Assembly: GCF_001022965.1 (NCBI RefSeq)
Contig: NZ_LECZ01000026.1
Location: forward strand, 744,001 to 808,000
Direction: 5' to 3'
Length of the DNA stretch: 64,000 nt
Source: Enterobacter genomosp. O
GTDB taxonomy: Bacteria; Pseudomonadota; Gammaproteobacteria; Enterobacterales; Enterobacteriaceae
Below the pieces are notes generated by a model. That model saw nothing but the letters and a program-made list of their open reading frames with translations, searched no databases and had not been told where the DNA came from. Made by a program: the position numbers and the translations under genes. Below are positions 35,392 to 42,686 of the stretch, piece by piece (positions within the stretch are counted from its first letter, which is position 1; each line of letters opens with the position of its first letter).

Positions 35392-35465
35392 GCGGGCGTA
35401 GTTCAATGGTAGAACGAGAGCTTCCCAAGCTCTATACGAGGGTTCGATTCCCTTCGCCCGCTCCA
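35392..35465 (+). tRNA. glyU: tRNA-Gly, anticodon CCC
   Basis: A 74-base cloverleaf starts GCGGGCGTAGTTCAATGGTA and ends with encoded CCA. The anticodon stem AGAGC/GCTCT holds the loop TTCCCAA with CCC at 35424-35426. The T loop GGTTCGATTCC is standard. It appears identical to E. coli glyU, the site next to which the ETT2 island sits in E. coli. Here the DNA just past it is also non-core. Confidence 0.98.
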
Positions 35466-35536
35466 GCTTCACGCTTACTACACTCAATTATTCCCAGAAT
35501 CAATCAGCAGTCTCAGCATTCCACAACGAGATAACT

Positions 35537-35755
35537 ATGTTACTGGTCTTTGGCGGTCTACCCGGCACCGGGAAATCAACCATTGCTCGCCGCCAGGCCT
35601 GGGGAGAGGTCGCGACCGAGAACGCCATAGGTCTCTATCTGGGTCAGCGTTCTGGCGATCGGTCGGCACGTCTGTTTAAAGGCCGTAACGCCCATAGCCT
35701 GTTCAATATCCCTACTGGTAAACACCGTTACCAGAGCAATAACTTTTTTTCATAG
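35537..35755 (+). pseudogene. Truncated P-loop ATPase/kinase fragment next to glyU
   Basis: The 72-residue frame starts MLLVFGGLPGTGKSTIAR, a clear Walker A motif of the small AAA/kinase type, where full proteins usually run 150-190 residues. After about residue 18 the sequence (RQAWGEVATENAIGLYLGQR) no longer looks like that family and has no Walker B motif or nucleoside-binding part. I read it as the 5' stub of a gene cut by a deletion or rearrangement. ATG at 35537 has ACGAGAT upstream. A short product could still be made. Confidence 0.55.
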
Positions 35756-36100
35756 CATTTTCTTCCTGGTTTTAAGTAAGGATAGGCTGTTCCGGGTGTA
35801 GTATTGCCTGGAAAAATTTATAAGAAATATCAGACAGGGTCGGATAATAAAGTTTCTTTTTGATAGTATTAAATGCATTTCATTTAAGATTGTTGATGAC
35901 TATTGCGAAGTGATTAGTTGAGTTCTTTATTTCAATCACCAGTATTTAGGTTCTTTTATTCTGCATGAATTTAAATTGCAAAATGCCCGACGCGATTTAA
36001 GATTTTTAATTCAATGAGATAAGCCAGCGTACGTCTTTGCTGGCCTGGATGGTGTGGACATGTTGGTTTGCGGAATAAGAACGCTTTCAGAAAGCGTGAT
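35756..36100. other. AT-rich non-coding stretch between the P-loop stub and the fidL-like gene
   Basis: No frame here has a start with coding character. The base composition is visibly richer in A and T than the flanking core genes. A small hairpin GCCAGC-GTACGTCTT-TGCTGGC lies at about 36025-36046 and may end the minus-strand regulator transcript, but it has no clear U-tract. I see no copy of the tRNA 3' end in the window, so island borders are not defined. Confidence 0.5.
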
Positions 36101-36583
36101 TCAGCGGTAGCAGAGAAACACGGGGCGCTTTCCTACAGTAAACAGGAAGCTGTTCTTCCCCTGCGGCAGGACGGTATAGGTAATACTTTTCTCTGGGTAT
36201 ACGTAAAAATCTGGAAGCACTTCAGCCAGATCCTCATCAGAGACGGAATTATCGTTAAATATTTTATTCACTTTTACCGAGTAAAAATGAAGGGCGTCTT
36301 TGTTTTCAGTCCAGGTATAGGACACGTCCCGGCGAATTACCCCCTTAACCGTATCATCCTGAGCATAAGTCCCGTTTATTGATACCACGCCGGTTTGTGT
36401 TTCAAGCGAGTAAATGAAATCAAGCGTCACGTTGGCACGAACATTGTTGTGATAGAGAACAATGGATGCTGAACAGATCTCAGAGTTTTGCCTCTTTTCT
36501 GCCCACAGATGCAATAGCCATGAGATGAATAAGCCTGAGACAAAAAGCAGCAGGCAGGCGAGGGCAATCGTTTTTTTAGTCAC
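36101..36583 (-). CDS. FidL-like inner-membrane accessory protein
   Basis: This protein of about 160 residues has one N-terminal membrane helix (TIALACLLLFVSGLFISWLL) and a periplasmic domain rich in beta-forming stretches, including SIVLYHNNVRANVTLDFIYS and TGVVSINGTYAQDD. The layout resembles FidL of Salmonella SPI-3, the partner of the ToxR-like regulator MarT. Its start is a GTG overlapping the stop of the upstream regulator (TAGTG), which implies coupled translation. An ATG at 36616 is also in frame. Two periplasmic Cys (in NSEICSAS and VFLCYR) could form a disulfide. Function is inferred from the pairing. Confidence 0.65.
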   Translation of the reverse strand: MTKKTIALACLLLFVSGLFISWLLHLWAEKRQNSEICSASIVLYHNNVRANVTLDFIYSLETQTGVVSINGTYAQDDTVKGVIRRDVSYTWTENKDALHFYSVKVNKIFNDNSVSDEDLAEVLPDFYVYPEKSITYTVLPQGKNSFLFTVGKRPVFLCYR

Positions 36584-37416
36584 TAGTTTTTCCACCGAAA
36601 ATAGAGCGTGACGCACCGTGAGTTTTCTGAGGTTTCAAAAGGTTCTCTGCAAATTAATGCCGAAAGTGCAGGGGCAGTACTGGAAGAGAGGAAGTAAATC
36701 CACGGGTATTTTTTGCAATCCAGACCGGTCTGCAGGATCGTGTTTTTGGCTTTCGTAAAACCGCCCGTTTTTTTGATGTCATCATTTTGAGAGACAAAAT
36801 GGCACTCATTCTCATTTCTTATGATGGTATAGTCGTTAAAAAAATCCCTTTCTGAATGTGGCGTCCACGGCAGATGGAACATGGATAAACCAAGGCCAAA
36901 GGAAAGCAATAGCAGAAGGGCAATGCGCGAGTTTTGCACCCATTTCCTGTTTACTGTGCCTGTCCCTGCCTTTGCTACGGATGCAGGTAATGCATTCGCC
37001 GTCATTTCAGGCTCAGGTATTAATGCTTCACCCGGTGACGGGTCGACAAACTGCTGTTCCGGCGGCTCTTCTTCGGTAGCGACTCTGGTCACCTTAACGC
37101 TGCTGTCAATCTGGAAACCCTTGCGTGGCACCGTGGACACGAGCGTTTCGTCGGCTTCTCCGACGGTGCGAAGCCCGCGACGAATGATAGATATGTTCTG
37201 ATAAAGCGTATTTGTCGGAACGAGCATGCCGTCTTCAGCCCACACAAAGGTGAATAATTCTTTTTGCGTAACGACGTTGGGCCAGGATTCCAGTAATAGT
37301 GTTAAGCAACGGCTGGCCGGGGCGGTAATGATTACGCTCAGCTCGGGTTTGCTTACTGAGGCTAACGTGTTTTTTTCTGGATGGAACTTTATCCTGTCGT
37401 TAATTATCCAGAACAT
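36583..37416 (-). CDS. Membrane-anchored winged-helix regulator (CadC/ToxR/MarT type)
   Basis: This 277-residue protein starts with an OmpR-type winged helix (residues 1-105; recognition region YQNISIIRRGLRTVGEADET and wing STVPRKGFQI). A Pro/Glu-rich linker follows, then one membrane helix (about 164-184, RIALLLLLSFGLGLSMFHL) and a periplasmic domain of about 90 residues with Cys in NECHFV, GLDCKK, ALICRE and SRCVTL. There is no receiver domain, so it should sense directly through the membrane like CadC or ToxR. It is coupled to a FidL-like gene. The target genes are not obvious nearby. Composition is AT-richer than the core. Confidence 0.75.
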   Translation of the reverse strand: MFWIINDRIKFHPEKNTLASVSKPELSVIITAPASRCLTLLLESWPNVVTQKELFTFVWAEDGMLVPTNTLYQNISIIRRGLRTVGEADETLVSTVPRKGFQIDSSVKVTRVATEEEPPEQQFVDPSPGEALIPEPEMTANALPASVAKAGTGTVNRKWVQNSRIALLLLLSFGLGLSMFHLPWTPHSERDFFNDYTIIRNENECHFVSQNDDIKKTGGFTKAKNTILQTGLDCKKYPWIYFLSSSTAPALSALICREPFETSENSRCVTLYFRWKN

Positions 37417-37791
37417 ATATCAGTTACCGTCTCGAAAAGAGGATTTCACATTATTTAAGAATTATATCCTCAAAGTTTACATTGTCAAAGCCGTGCGTAA
37501 GCGTCTCAAAACATGTTTTAGCGTAGTTTTTTAGTCCTCTTTTCAGAATATCTTTCAATAAGGTCATTCGCAACCTGCTTCTACAGGGAAGGGCTGCGTA
37601 TGCCCTGGCTGTAATAAATAGAGGCTGCAAGCGCACCGGAACGACGGAAGAGAAGGACATAATATAATATGAAATAGTGCGAAGGGTATTAAATGGCATT
37701 AATGTTAATTCTGTGATTTTATTTTAAAGGCTCTCGCTATTTAAATATTTTAACAGGGTCGTGCTGTTTGCTGAATTAAAATGTGAAGAAT
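37417..37791. other. AT-rich non-coding stretch upstream of the membrane regulator
   Basis: The stretch of about 375 bases carries the promoter region of the regulator and no convincing gene. An 82-codon minus-strand frame (37451-37699) has no family resemblance. A nested hairpin TACAG...CTGTA enclosing AGGGC...GCCCT lies at 37582-37613. Confidence 0.5.
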
Positions 37792-37816
37792 AAAAAGGCT
37801 GCATTACGCAGCCTTT
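37792..37816 (-). terminator. Terminator of the ABC-importer operon
   Basis: AAAGGCTGC-ATTAC-GCAGCCTTT just past the stop of the ATPase gene; on the minus strand the stem is followed by TTTATTC. Confidence 0.85.
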
Positions 37817-37820
37817 ATTA

Positions 37821-38891
37821 TCAGTTTTTAGGGAACACCCACACATGCTTCTCAGGCAGCGAAAGATGGCAGTGCTGCGGGTCGCGAACCTCATGCCCAT
37901 ACGCGCGGATGACAAAATCATCTCCCACCGTGCGGAACAGGTACTCCCAGCGGTCGCCGAGATACATGCTGGTGAGCAGCGGCAGCTCAAGCTGATTTTC
38001 CCCAGGCCCCTCGACCACCGCCACGCGCTCGACGCGGATCACCGCCGTGGCTTCATCACCGCTCTGCACCCCTTCACCGGCCTGGCCCCACAGCACCCAG
38101 CCTTTTCCTTCGATACGCGCTCTGCCGTCGCGCACTTCGGTGACTTTGCCGTGCAGGCGGTTGTTGCTGCCCATAAACTCGGCGGTAAACAGCGTTTTTG
38201 GCGATCCGTACATCTCCTGCGGCGTGCCCTGTTGCTCAATTTTGCCGTTGTTCAGTAGCAGGATGCGGTCAGAAATGGACATCGCTTCGTTCTGGTCGTG
38301 CGTCACCATCAGCGCCGATAGCCCGAGCTTGATAATCAGCTCGCGCAGGAACACGCGGGCCTCTTCGCGCAGCTTGGCGTCGAGGTTTGAAAGCGGTTCG
38401 TCCAGCAAAATCACCGGCGGGTTGTAGACCAGCGCCCGGCCAATCGCTACGCGCTGCTGCTGCCCACCGGAGAGCTGGTGCGGGTGACGTTTGCCAAGAT
38501 GGCCCAGACCAAGCTGGTCCAGCACGTCCTGCACGCGCTGCTGGATCTCTTTGGCCGGGACTTTGCGCAGCTTGAGCGGATAGGCCACGTTTTCAAAAAC
38601 GGTTTTGTGCGGCCACAGGGCATAGGACTGGAACACCAGCCCCAGGTTACGCTCTTCCGCCGGGACCTCGCTGCGCGGCGTACCGTCGTAAACTTTATTT
38701 TTACCAATGACAATCGACCCCTGGGTCGGTTTTTCCAGGCCCGCGACGGCGCGCAGCAGGGTGGTTTTGCCGCTGCCGGAGGGGCCCAGCAGGGAGACCA
38801 CTTCGCCGCGCTTCAGGTTCATGGAGACACCTTTTAAAACAGGATTGTCGCCGTAGGTTAAGTGCAGATCGTCAACCGCTAATTCAATCAT
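37821..38891 (-). CDS. ABC importer ATP-binding protein (FbpC/AfuC/PotA-like)
   Basis: This 356-residue ATPase drives a binding-protein-dependent importer. Walker A GPSGSGKTT spans 36-44, the Q-loop is in LVFQSYALWPH, the signature LSGGQQQR begins at 140, and Walker B VILLDEP covers 160-166 with an H-loop in MVTHDQNEA. A C-terminal TOBE domain (about 240-356) is present. The ATG at 38891 gives MIELAVDDLHLTYG and overlaps the upstream permease by eight bases. Third gene of a binding protein-permease-ATPase operon. The superfamily is called ferric iron transport by habit; the substrate here is open. Confidence 0.88.
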   Translation of the reverse strand: MIELAVDDLHLTYGDNPVLKGVSMNLKRGEVVSLLGPSGSGKTTLLRAVAGLEKPTQGSIVIGKNKVYDGTPRSEVPAEERNLGLVFQSYALWPHKTVFENVAYPLKLRKVPAKEIQQRVQDVLDQLGLGHLGKRHPHQLSGGQQQRVAIGRALVYNPPVILLDEPLSNLDAKLREEARVFLRELIIKLGLSALMVTHDQNEAMSISDRILLLNNGKIEQQGTPQEMYGSPKTLFTAEFMGSNNRLHGKVTEVRDGRARIEGKGWVLWGQAGEGVQSGDEATAVIRVERVAVVEGPGENQLELPLLTSMYLGDRWEYLFRTVGDDFVIRAYGHEVRDPQHCHLSLPEKHVWVFPKN

Positions 38892-40653
38892 GTATTTTGA
38901 CTCCGAAACGAAGGGCAATGCCCAGACCTACCACGACCAGCAGGATGTTAATGAAAGAGAGCGCCGCCACGATATCGATGGCACCCGCCGCCCAGAGGGA
39001 AACCAGCATCGAGCCGATGGTTTCCGTGCCGGGTGAAAGCAGGTACACACCCGTTGAGTATTCGCGCTCAAAGATCAGGAACATCAGCAGCCACGAACCG
39101 ATCAGACCGTAGCGGGAGAGCGGAATGGTGACGTGGCGGGTGATCTGCCCGCGCGTCGCCCCGGTGCTGCGCGCCGCCTCTTCAAGCTCCGGCGCCACCT
39201 GTAACAGCGTGGAAGAGATAAGCCTCAGGCCGTAAGCCATCCACACCACGGTATAGGCCAGCCAGACGCTGAAAATAGTGCTGCGAAGCGAGCGCAGCCA
39301 GACGATGAGGTTTTCGCGCATCCAGTCGGACCAGGCAAAGCCGGAAAGCCAGCCGGATTTCAGCGCGTTATCGAGCCACATCGGCAGGAACAGGAACACC
39401 CACAGGAACGCCAGACCCGCCAGCAGGCCGGGCACGGCGCGCGGCACCAGCACGCTGTAGTCGAGGAAACGCGTGGTGTTGTCCGGCTTGCGGTGCATGG
39501 CAATGCCGACAAACAGGTAGCACACCACGGCCAGCGCGCCGCCAATTACCCCAATCGCCATGGAGTTGACGATGGCGCGCAGCAGGTTGGGCTGGGACCA
39601 GATGGTGCGGAAGGTGTTCAGCGAAAGTTCATCCCACAGCGAAACGCCCACGCCCCAGTTGGAGATAAACGCGCGCAGCACCACGCCGAGCAGCGGAACG
39701 CCGATGGTCACGGTGAGCCAGAAGGCAATCACTCCGCCAGCCACCCAGCGCCATTTGCCCAGCGGTAGCGCGCGTGCCTGAGAAGCCTTCCCCTTCATGG
39801 TGACGAAGCGGTTGGCGGTGCGCATCAGGCGACGCTGGAGCATCACCAGAGGGATGGTGATGCAGATCAGCACCACGGCAACCGCCGCCATCAGGTTATA
39901 GGAAGGGGTACCCATCTTGTTCGTCAGCTTATAGAGATAGGTCGCCAGCACCATATTGCCTTCCGGGTCGCCGAGCACCAGCATCAGGCCGAACACCTCC
40001 AGCCCGAGGAAGAACAGCAGCACGGTGGCGTACAGAATGGACGGGCGTACCATCGGCAGGCTGACGGAGGACATTACCTGCCAGGGAGAGGCTCCCGCGG
40101 TACGCGCGGCCTCTTCCACATCGGAGCCCACGCTGCGCAGCGCTGACGAGATATACAGATAGGCGTGCGGCACGTGCGTCAGGCCGGCAATGACCACAAT
40201 GCTCGACATGTCGTAGATATTCCACGGCACAAAGCCAATCAGCGCCTCAGCCCACTGGGAGAGAAAGCCCACCGGACCGGCGGCCACCACGTAGCCGAAG
40301 CCCAGCACCATCGGTGACACGAAAATTGGGACCAGGATCAGCGGCTCAATCAACCGGCGACCGGGCAGGTCGGTACGCACCATCAGGAAGGCCAGCACGC
40401 CGCCCAGCGGGATAGAGATAAAGACCAGCCCGAAAGCCAGAATAAAGCCGCTTTTCAGGGCCTTATAAAAATCAGGGTCAGTGAAAATAAAATCAAATGA
40501 TTCAAAGCTCCACTCTTTTGACGGAGAAAAGAACGGGGCGGACAGGAAGCTCTGGATCACGATAAACGACAGCGGCGTGTAGATAACCAGGGCGGTTATC
40601 AGCACGACGATGCCTCGCGGCAGGCTTTGCCACTTTCTGCGTAATGTGTTCAT
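38884..40653 (-). CDS. ABC importer permease with two fused transmembrane domains (FbpB-like)
   Basis: This 589-residue inner-membrane protein contains two tandem permease units, each with about six helices. The two ATPase-contact (EAA) loops are visible as EEAARTAGASPWQVMSSVSL and EEAARSTGATRGQITRHVTI. Tandem fusion is typical of the FbpB/AfuB group. It lies between the binding-protein gene (80 bases upstream) and the ATPase gene, with which it overlaps by eight bases. Confidence 0.88.
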   Translation of the reverse strand: MNTLRRKWQSLPRGIVVLITALVIYTPLSFIVIQSFLSAPFFSPSKEWSFESFDFIFTDPDFYKALKSGFILAFGLVFISIPLGGVLAFLMVRTDLPGRRLIEPLILVPIFVSPMVLGFGYVVAAGPVGFLSQWAEALIGFVPWNIYDMSSIVVIAGLTHVPHAYLYISSALRSVGSDVEEAARTAGASPWQVMSSVSLPMVRPSILYATVLLFFLGLEVFGLMLVLGDPEGNMVLATYLYKLTNKMGTPSYNLMAAVAVVLICITIPLVMLQRRLMRTANRFVTMKGKASQARALPLGKWRWVAGGVIAFWLTVTIGVPLLGVVLRAFISNWGVGVSLWDELSLNTFRTIWSQPNLLRAIVNSMAIGVIGGALAVVCYLFVGIAMHRKPDNTTRFLDYSVLVPRAVPGLLAGLAFLWVFLFLPMWLDNALKSGWLSGFAWSDWMRENLIVWLRSLRSTIFSVWLAYTVVWMAYGLRLISSTLLQVAPELEEAARSTGATRGQITRHVTIPLSRYGLIGSWLLMFLIFEREYSTGVYLLSPGTETIGSMLVSLWAAGAIDIVAALSFINILLVVVGLGIALRFGVKIHD

Positions 40654-40733
40654 GGGGTATCCCTGGTATTGCAGCCCAGATAAATGAACTCGGTCGATAA
40701 GGGAGCGCGGCGGCCTGCGCCGCGCTCAGACGC

Positions 40734-41822
40734 TTATTTGCCTGCGGCGGTACGCCACTCTTTGATGTACTCCAGGCGTTTTTTCGGCTGCAGGTAGTCC
40801 AGCAGCGTTTCATCAACCGGGATCGGCTTCAGCGCGTTGCCGAGGATTTTGGTCAGGCCGTCGATATCATTTTTCCCTTCGATATCGTTACGAATGGAGG
40901 GAATGTCCGCCTGATTGGCGAGAATGCTTTGCCCATGTTCAGACAGCACATAGTCCAGCCACAGTTTTGCCGCATTGCTGTTTTGCGATTGCTGGCTGAT
41001 GAACGACACGCGCGACAGCACCAGGGTGTAATCTTTTGGATAGGAAATGCCGAGCGACGGATCGTTCTTCGCACGCGCTTCCGCATAAGAACCGAGGATA
41101 TTAAAGCCGATCAGGTTTTCCCCGGAGGAGACGCGCTCCATCATGGTACCGGTAGACGACTGCACCGATAAGCCACCTTTGGCGACGTCGGCCAGGGTTT
41201 TAAAGTAATTAGGATCGGCATTGTGATCCTGGACCGAGAGCATAAAGCCCAGACCCGACTTTTCGATGTCGTAGGTGGTGACTTTGTTCTTGAATTTGTC
41301 CGTCTGGCTGGCAATCAGCTTCGCCAGCGCGGCGTGAGAATCCGGTACGTCACCGGCCGGGATCAGGCGCTTGTTGTAGATAAAGACCACCGGCTCATAG
41401 GTGGTGCCGTAGGCCTTATCTTTCCAGACCGCCCATTTCGGCAGCTGACTTTGCTCCGGAGATTTGTACTCCATGGCGTAGTCGGTGGCGAGCTTCAGGC
41501 CGGTGTCCATAGAGGAGCTCCAGACCACGTCGCCGCTCACGCCGCCGGAGGCCTGTTCGCTGATGAAACGGTTGTACAGCTCGGTGCTGTTCATATCGTT
41601 GTATTCAACTTTAATGCCCGGGTAGGTTTTTTCGAAGCCCTGGATCAGCGGCCCGGCAGCTTTGATGTCGGTGGTGGAGTAAATGACAACCTTGCCCTCT
41701 TTTGTCGCGGCATCGACAACCTTTTGATACTCGGCAGGATAACCCTGCGGCAGGGCAGACAGTGCAGAAGCAGAGAACAGTACGGTAGCGGTAATCAGAG
41801 AAATTCGGAATGTGTTCGACAT
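40734..41822 (-). CDS. Periplasmic substrate-binding protein of the ABC importer
   Basis: This 362-residue protein has a Sec signal (FRISLITATVLFSASALSAL) and a two-lobe type 2 periplasmic-binding fold starting KEGKVVIYSTTDIKAAGPLI. It groups by eye with FbpA/AfuA-like proteins. The adjacent Tyr-Tyr pair that binds iron in FbpA is not found anywhere in the sequence; the matching region reads GFNILGSYAEARAKND. Ferric iron is therefore doubtful as the bare substrate. The AfuA branch was shown to bind sugar phosphates, and the linked CitA-type sensor hints at a carboxylate or its metal complex. First gene of the operon; the ATG at 41822 gives MSNTFRISLI. Confidence 0.88.
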   Translation of the reverse strand: MSNTFRISLITATVLFSASALSALPQGYPAEYQKVVDAATKEGKVVIYSTTDIKAAGPLIQGFEKTYPGIKVEYNDMNSTELYNRFISEQASGGVSGDVVWSSSMDTGLKLATDYAMEYKSPEQSQLPKWAVWKDKAYGTTYEPVVFIYNKRLIPAGDVPDSHAALAKLIASQTDKFKNKVTTYDIEKSGLGFMLSVQDHNADPNYFKTLADVAKGGLSVQSSTGTMMERVSSGENLIGFNILGSYAEARAKNDPSLGISYPKDYTLVLSRVSFISQQSQNSNAAKLWLDYVLSEHGQSILANQADIPSIRNDIEGKNDIDGLTKILGNALKPIPVDETLLDYLQPKKRLEYIKEWRTAAGK

Positions 41823-41990
41823 TATAGTTAACCTTTTAGTTACATTTGAGGAACTAATTGTCAACATAGCGCAGTGCGCTCCGCCCACAATAGGGGGGAG
41901 CGGATAATGGTTCCGAAGTGTGATTGTCGCCGTCGTTTCAGCAATTAACACCATAAAATCCGCGAACGTTAGCCTACGAACGGTTGCAGA

Positions 41991-42686
41991 TTACGGTTTA
42001 TCGGGGGTTTTGCGGTATAACCTTCGCGGATGACCAATATTGCCATACAGCATTTCGACGCAAATTAACCCGCTCTCCACGCAGTATTCAAGATAGCGAC
42101 GCCCCGTGGTTTTGCTGATCCCCACGCTTTCCACCACCTCTTCAACCGACATCGCACTGTCGGGACGATCGGCGAACAGGCGTTTAATCCGCTCCAGCGT
42201 CTGGGGCTCAATGCCCTTCGTCGACGGCGTAAGCGAGGACTCCGCGGCAGGCAGGTTAAACAGGCGATCCAGCGCATGCTGATCGACCACCTTCACCTGC
42301 TGCACGGTGTGGATGAAGCGCATAAACCGCTCCAGCGAGGCGTGCAGACGCTGGAAAAAGACGGGCTTAATCAGATAGTCAAACGCGCCGCTGCGCATGG
42401 CGTGGCTGCAGGTCTGCATATCGCTGGCGGCGGTGATGAAGATCACCGAGCATTCATAGCTTTTCAGCAGCGGATTATCGATTAATTCCACTCCCTTGCC
42501 GTCCGGGAGATAGTTATCCAGTAGGATAAGCCGCGGCTGATATTGGCGGATCAGGCTGTGCGCCTGTTCGATTGACGCGGCGATGCCCACCACGCGTAAA
42601 TGAAAATTCTGCTCGATATACTCGCGATGCAGCTCCGCCAGGTGCGGCTCATCCTCAACGATCACAACATCAAGTGCTCGGGTCAT
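41991..42686 (-). CDS. Response regulator, CitB/DpiA family
   Basis: This 231-residue regulator has a receiver domain (1-125) with Asp11-Glu12-type acidic pocket VIVEDEP, phospho-acceptor Asp57 in LILLDNYLPDGKG, Thr85 and Lys107 in YLIKPV. A C-terminal helix-turn-helix (VEEVVESVGISKTTGRRYLE) is characteristic of CitB, DpiA and DcuR. It overlaps the sensor-kinase gene by 17 bases. The ABC importer operon begins 168 bases downstream on the same strand and is the obvious candidate target. Confidence 0.9.
   Translation of the reverse strand: MTRALDVVIVEDEPHLAELHREYIEQNFHLRVVGIAASIEQAHSLIRQYQPRLILLDNYLPDGKGVELIDNPLLKSYECSVIFITAASDMQTCSHAMRSGAFDYLIKPVFFQRLHASLERFMRFIHTVQQVKVVDQHALDRLFNLPAAESSLTPSTKGIEPQTLERIKRLFADRPDSAMSVEEVVESVGISKTTGRRYLEYCVESGLICVEMLYGNIGHPRRLYRKTPDKP

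Noticed and set aside
35580..35755. Minus-strand frame opposite the P-loop stub (about 58 codons, KKVIALVTVFTSRDIEQAMG...)
   Set aside because: It looks protein-like but lacks an in-frame start after a ribosome-binding site and is short enough to arise by chance; only a database search could decide.
37451..37699. 82-codon minus-strand frame in the AT-rich region
   Set aside because: There is no good ribosome-binding site, no domain, and it lies in the likely promoter region of the membrane regulator.
40734..41822. Naming the binding protein as a ferric-iron protein (fbpA/afuA)
   Set aside because: The family label is plausible but the paired Tyr ligands are missing and the neighbouring sensor is of the citrate type, so no symbol is given.
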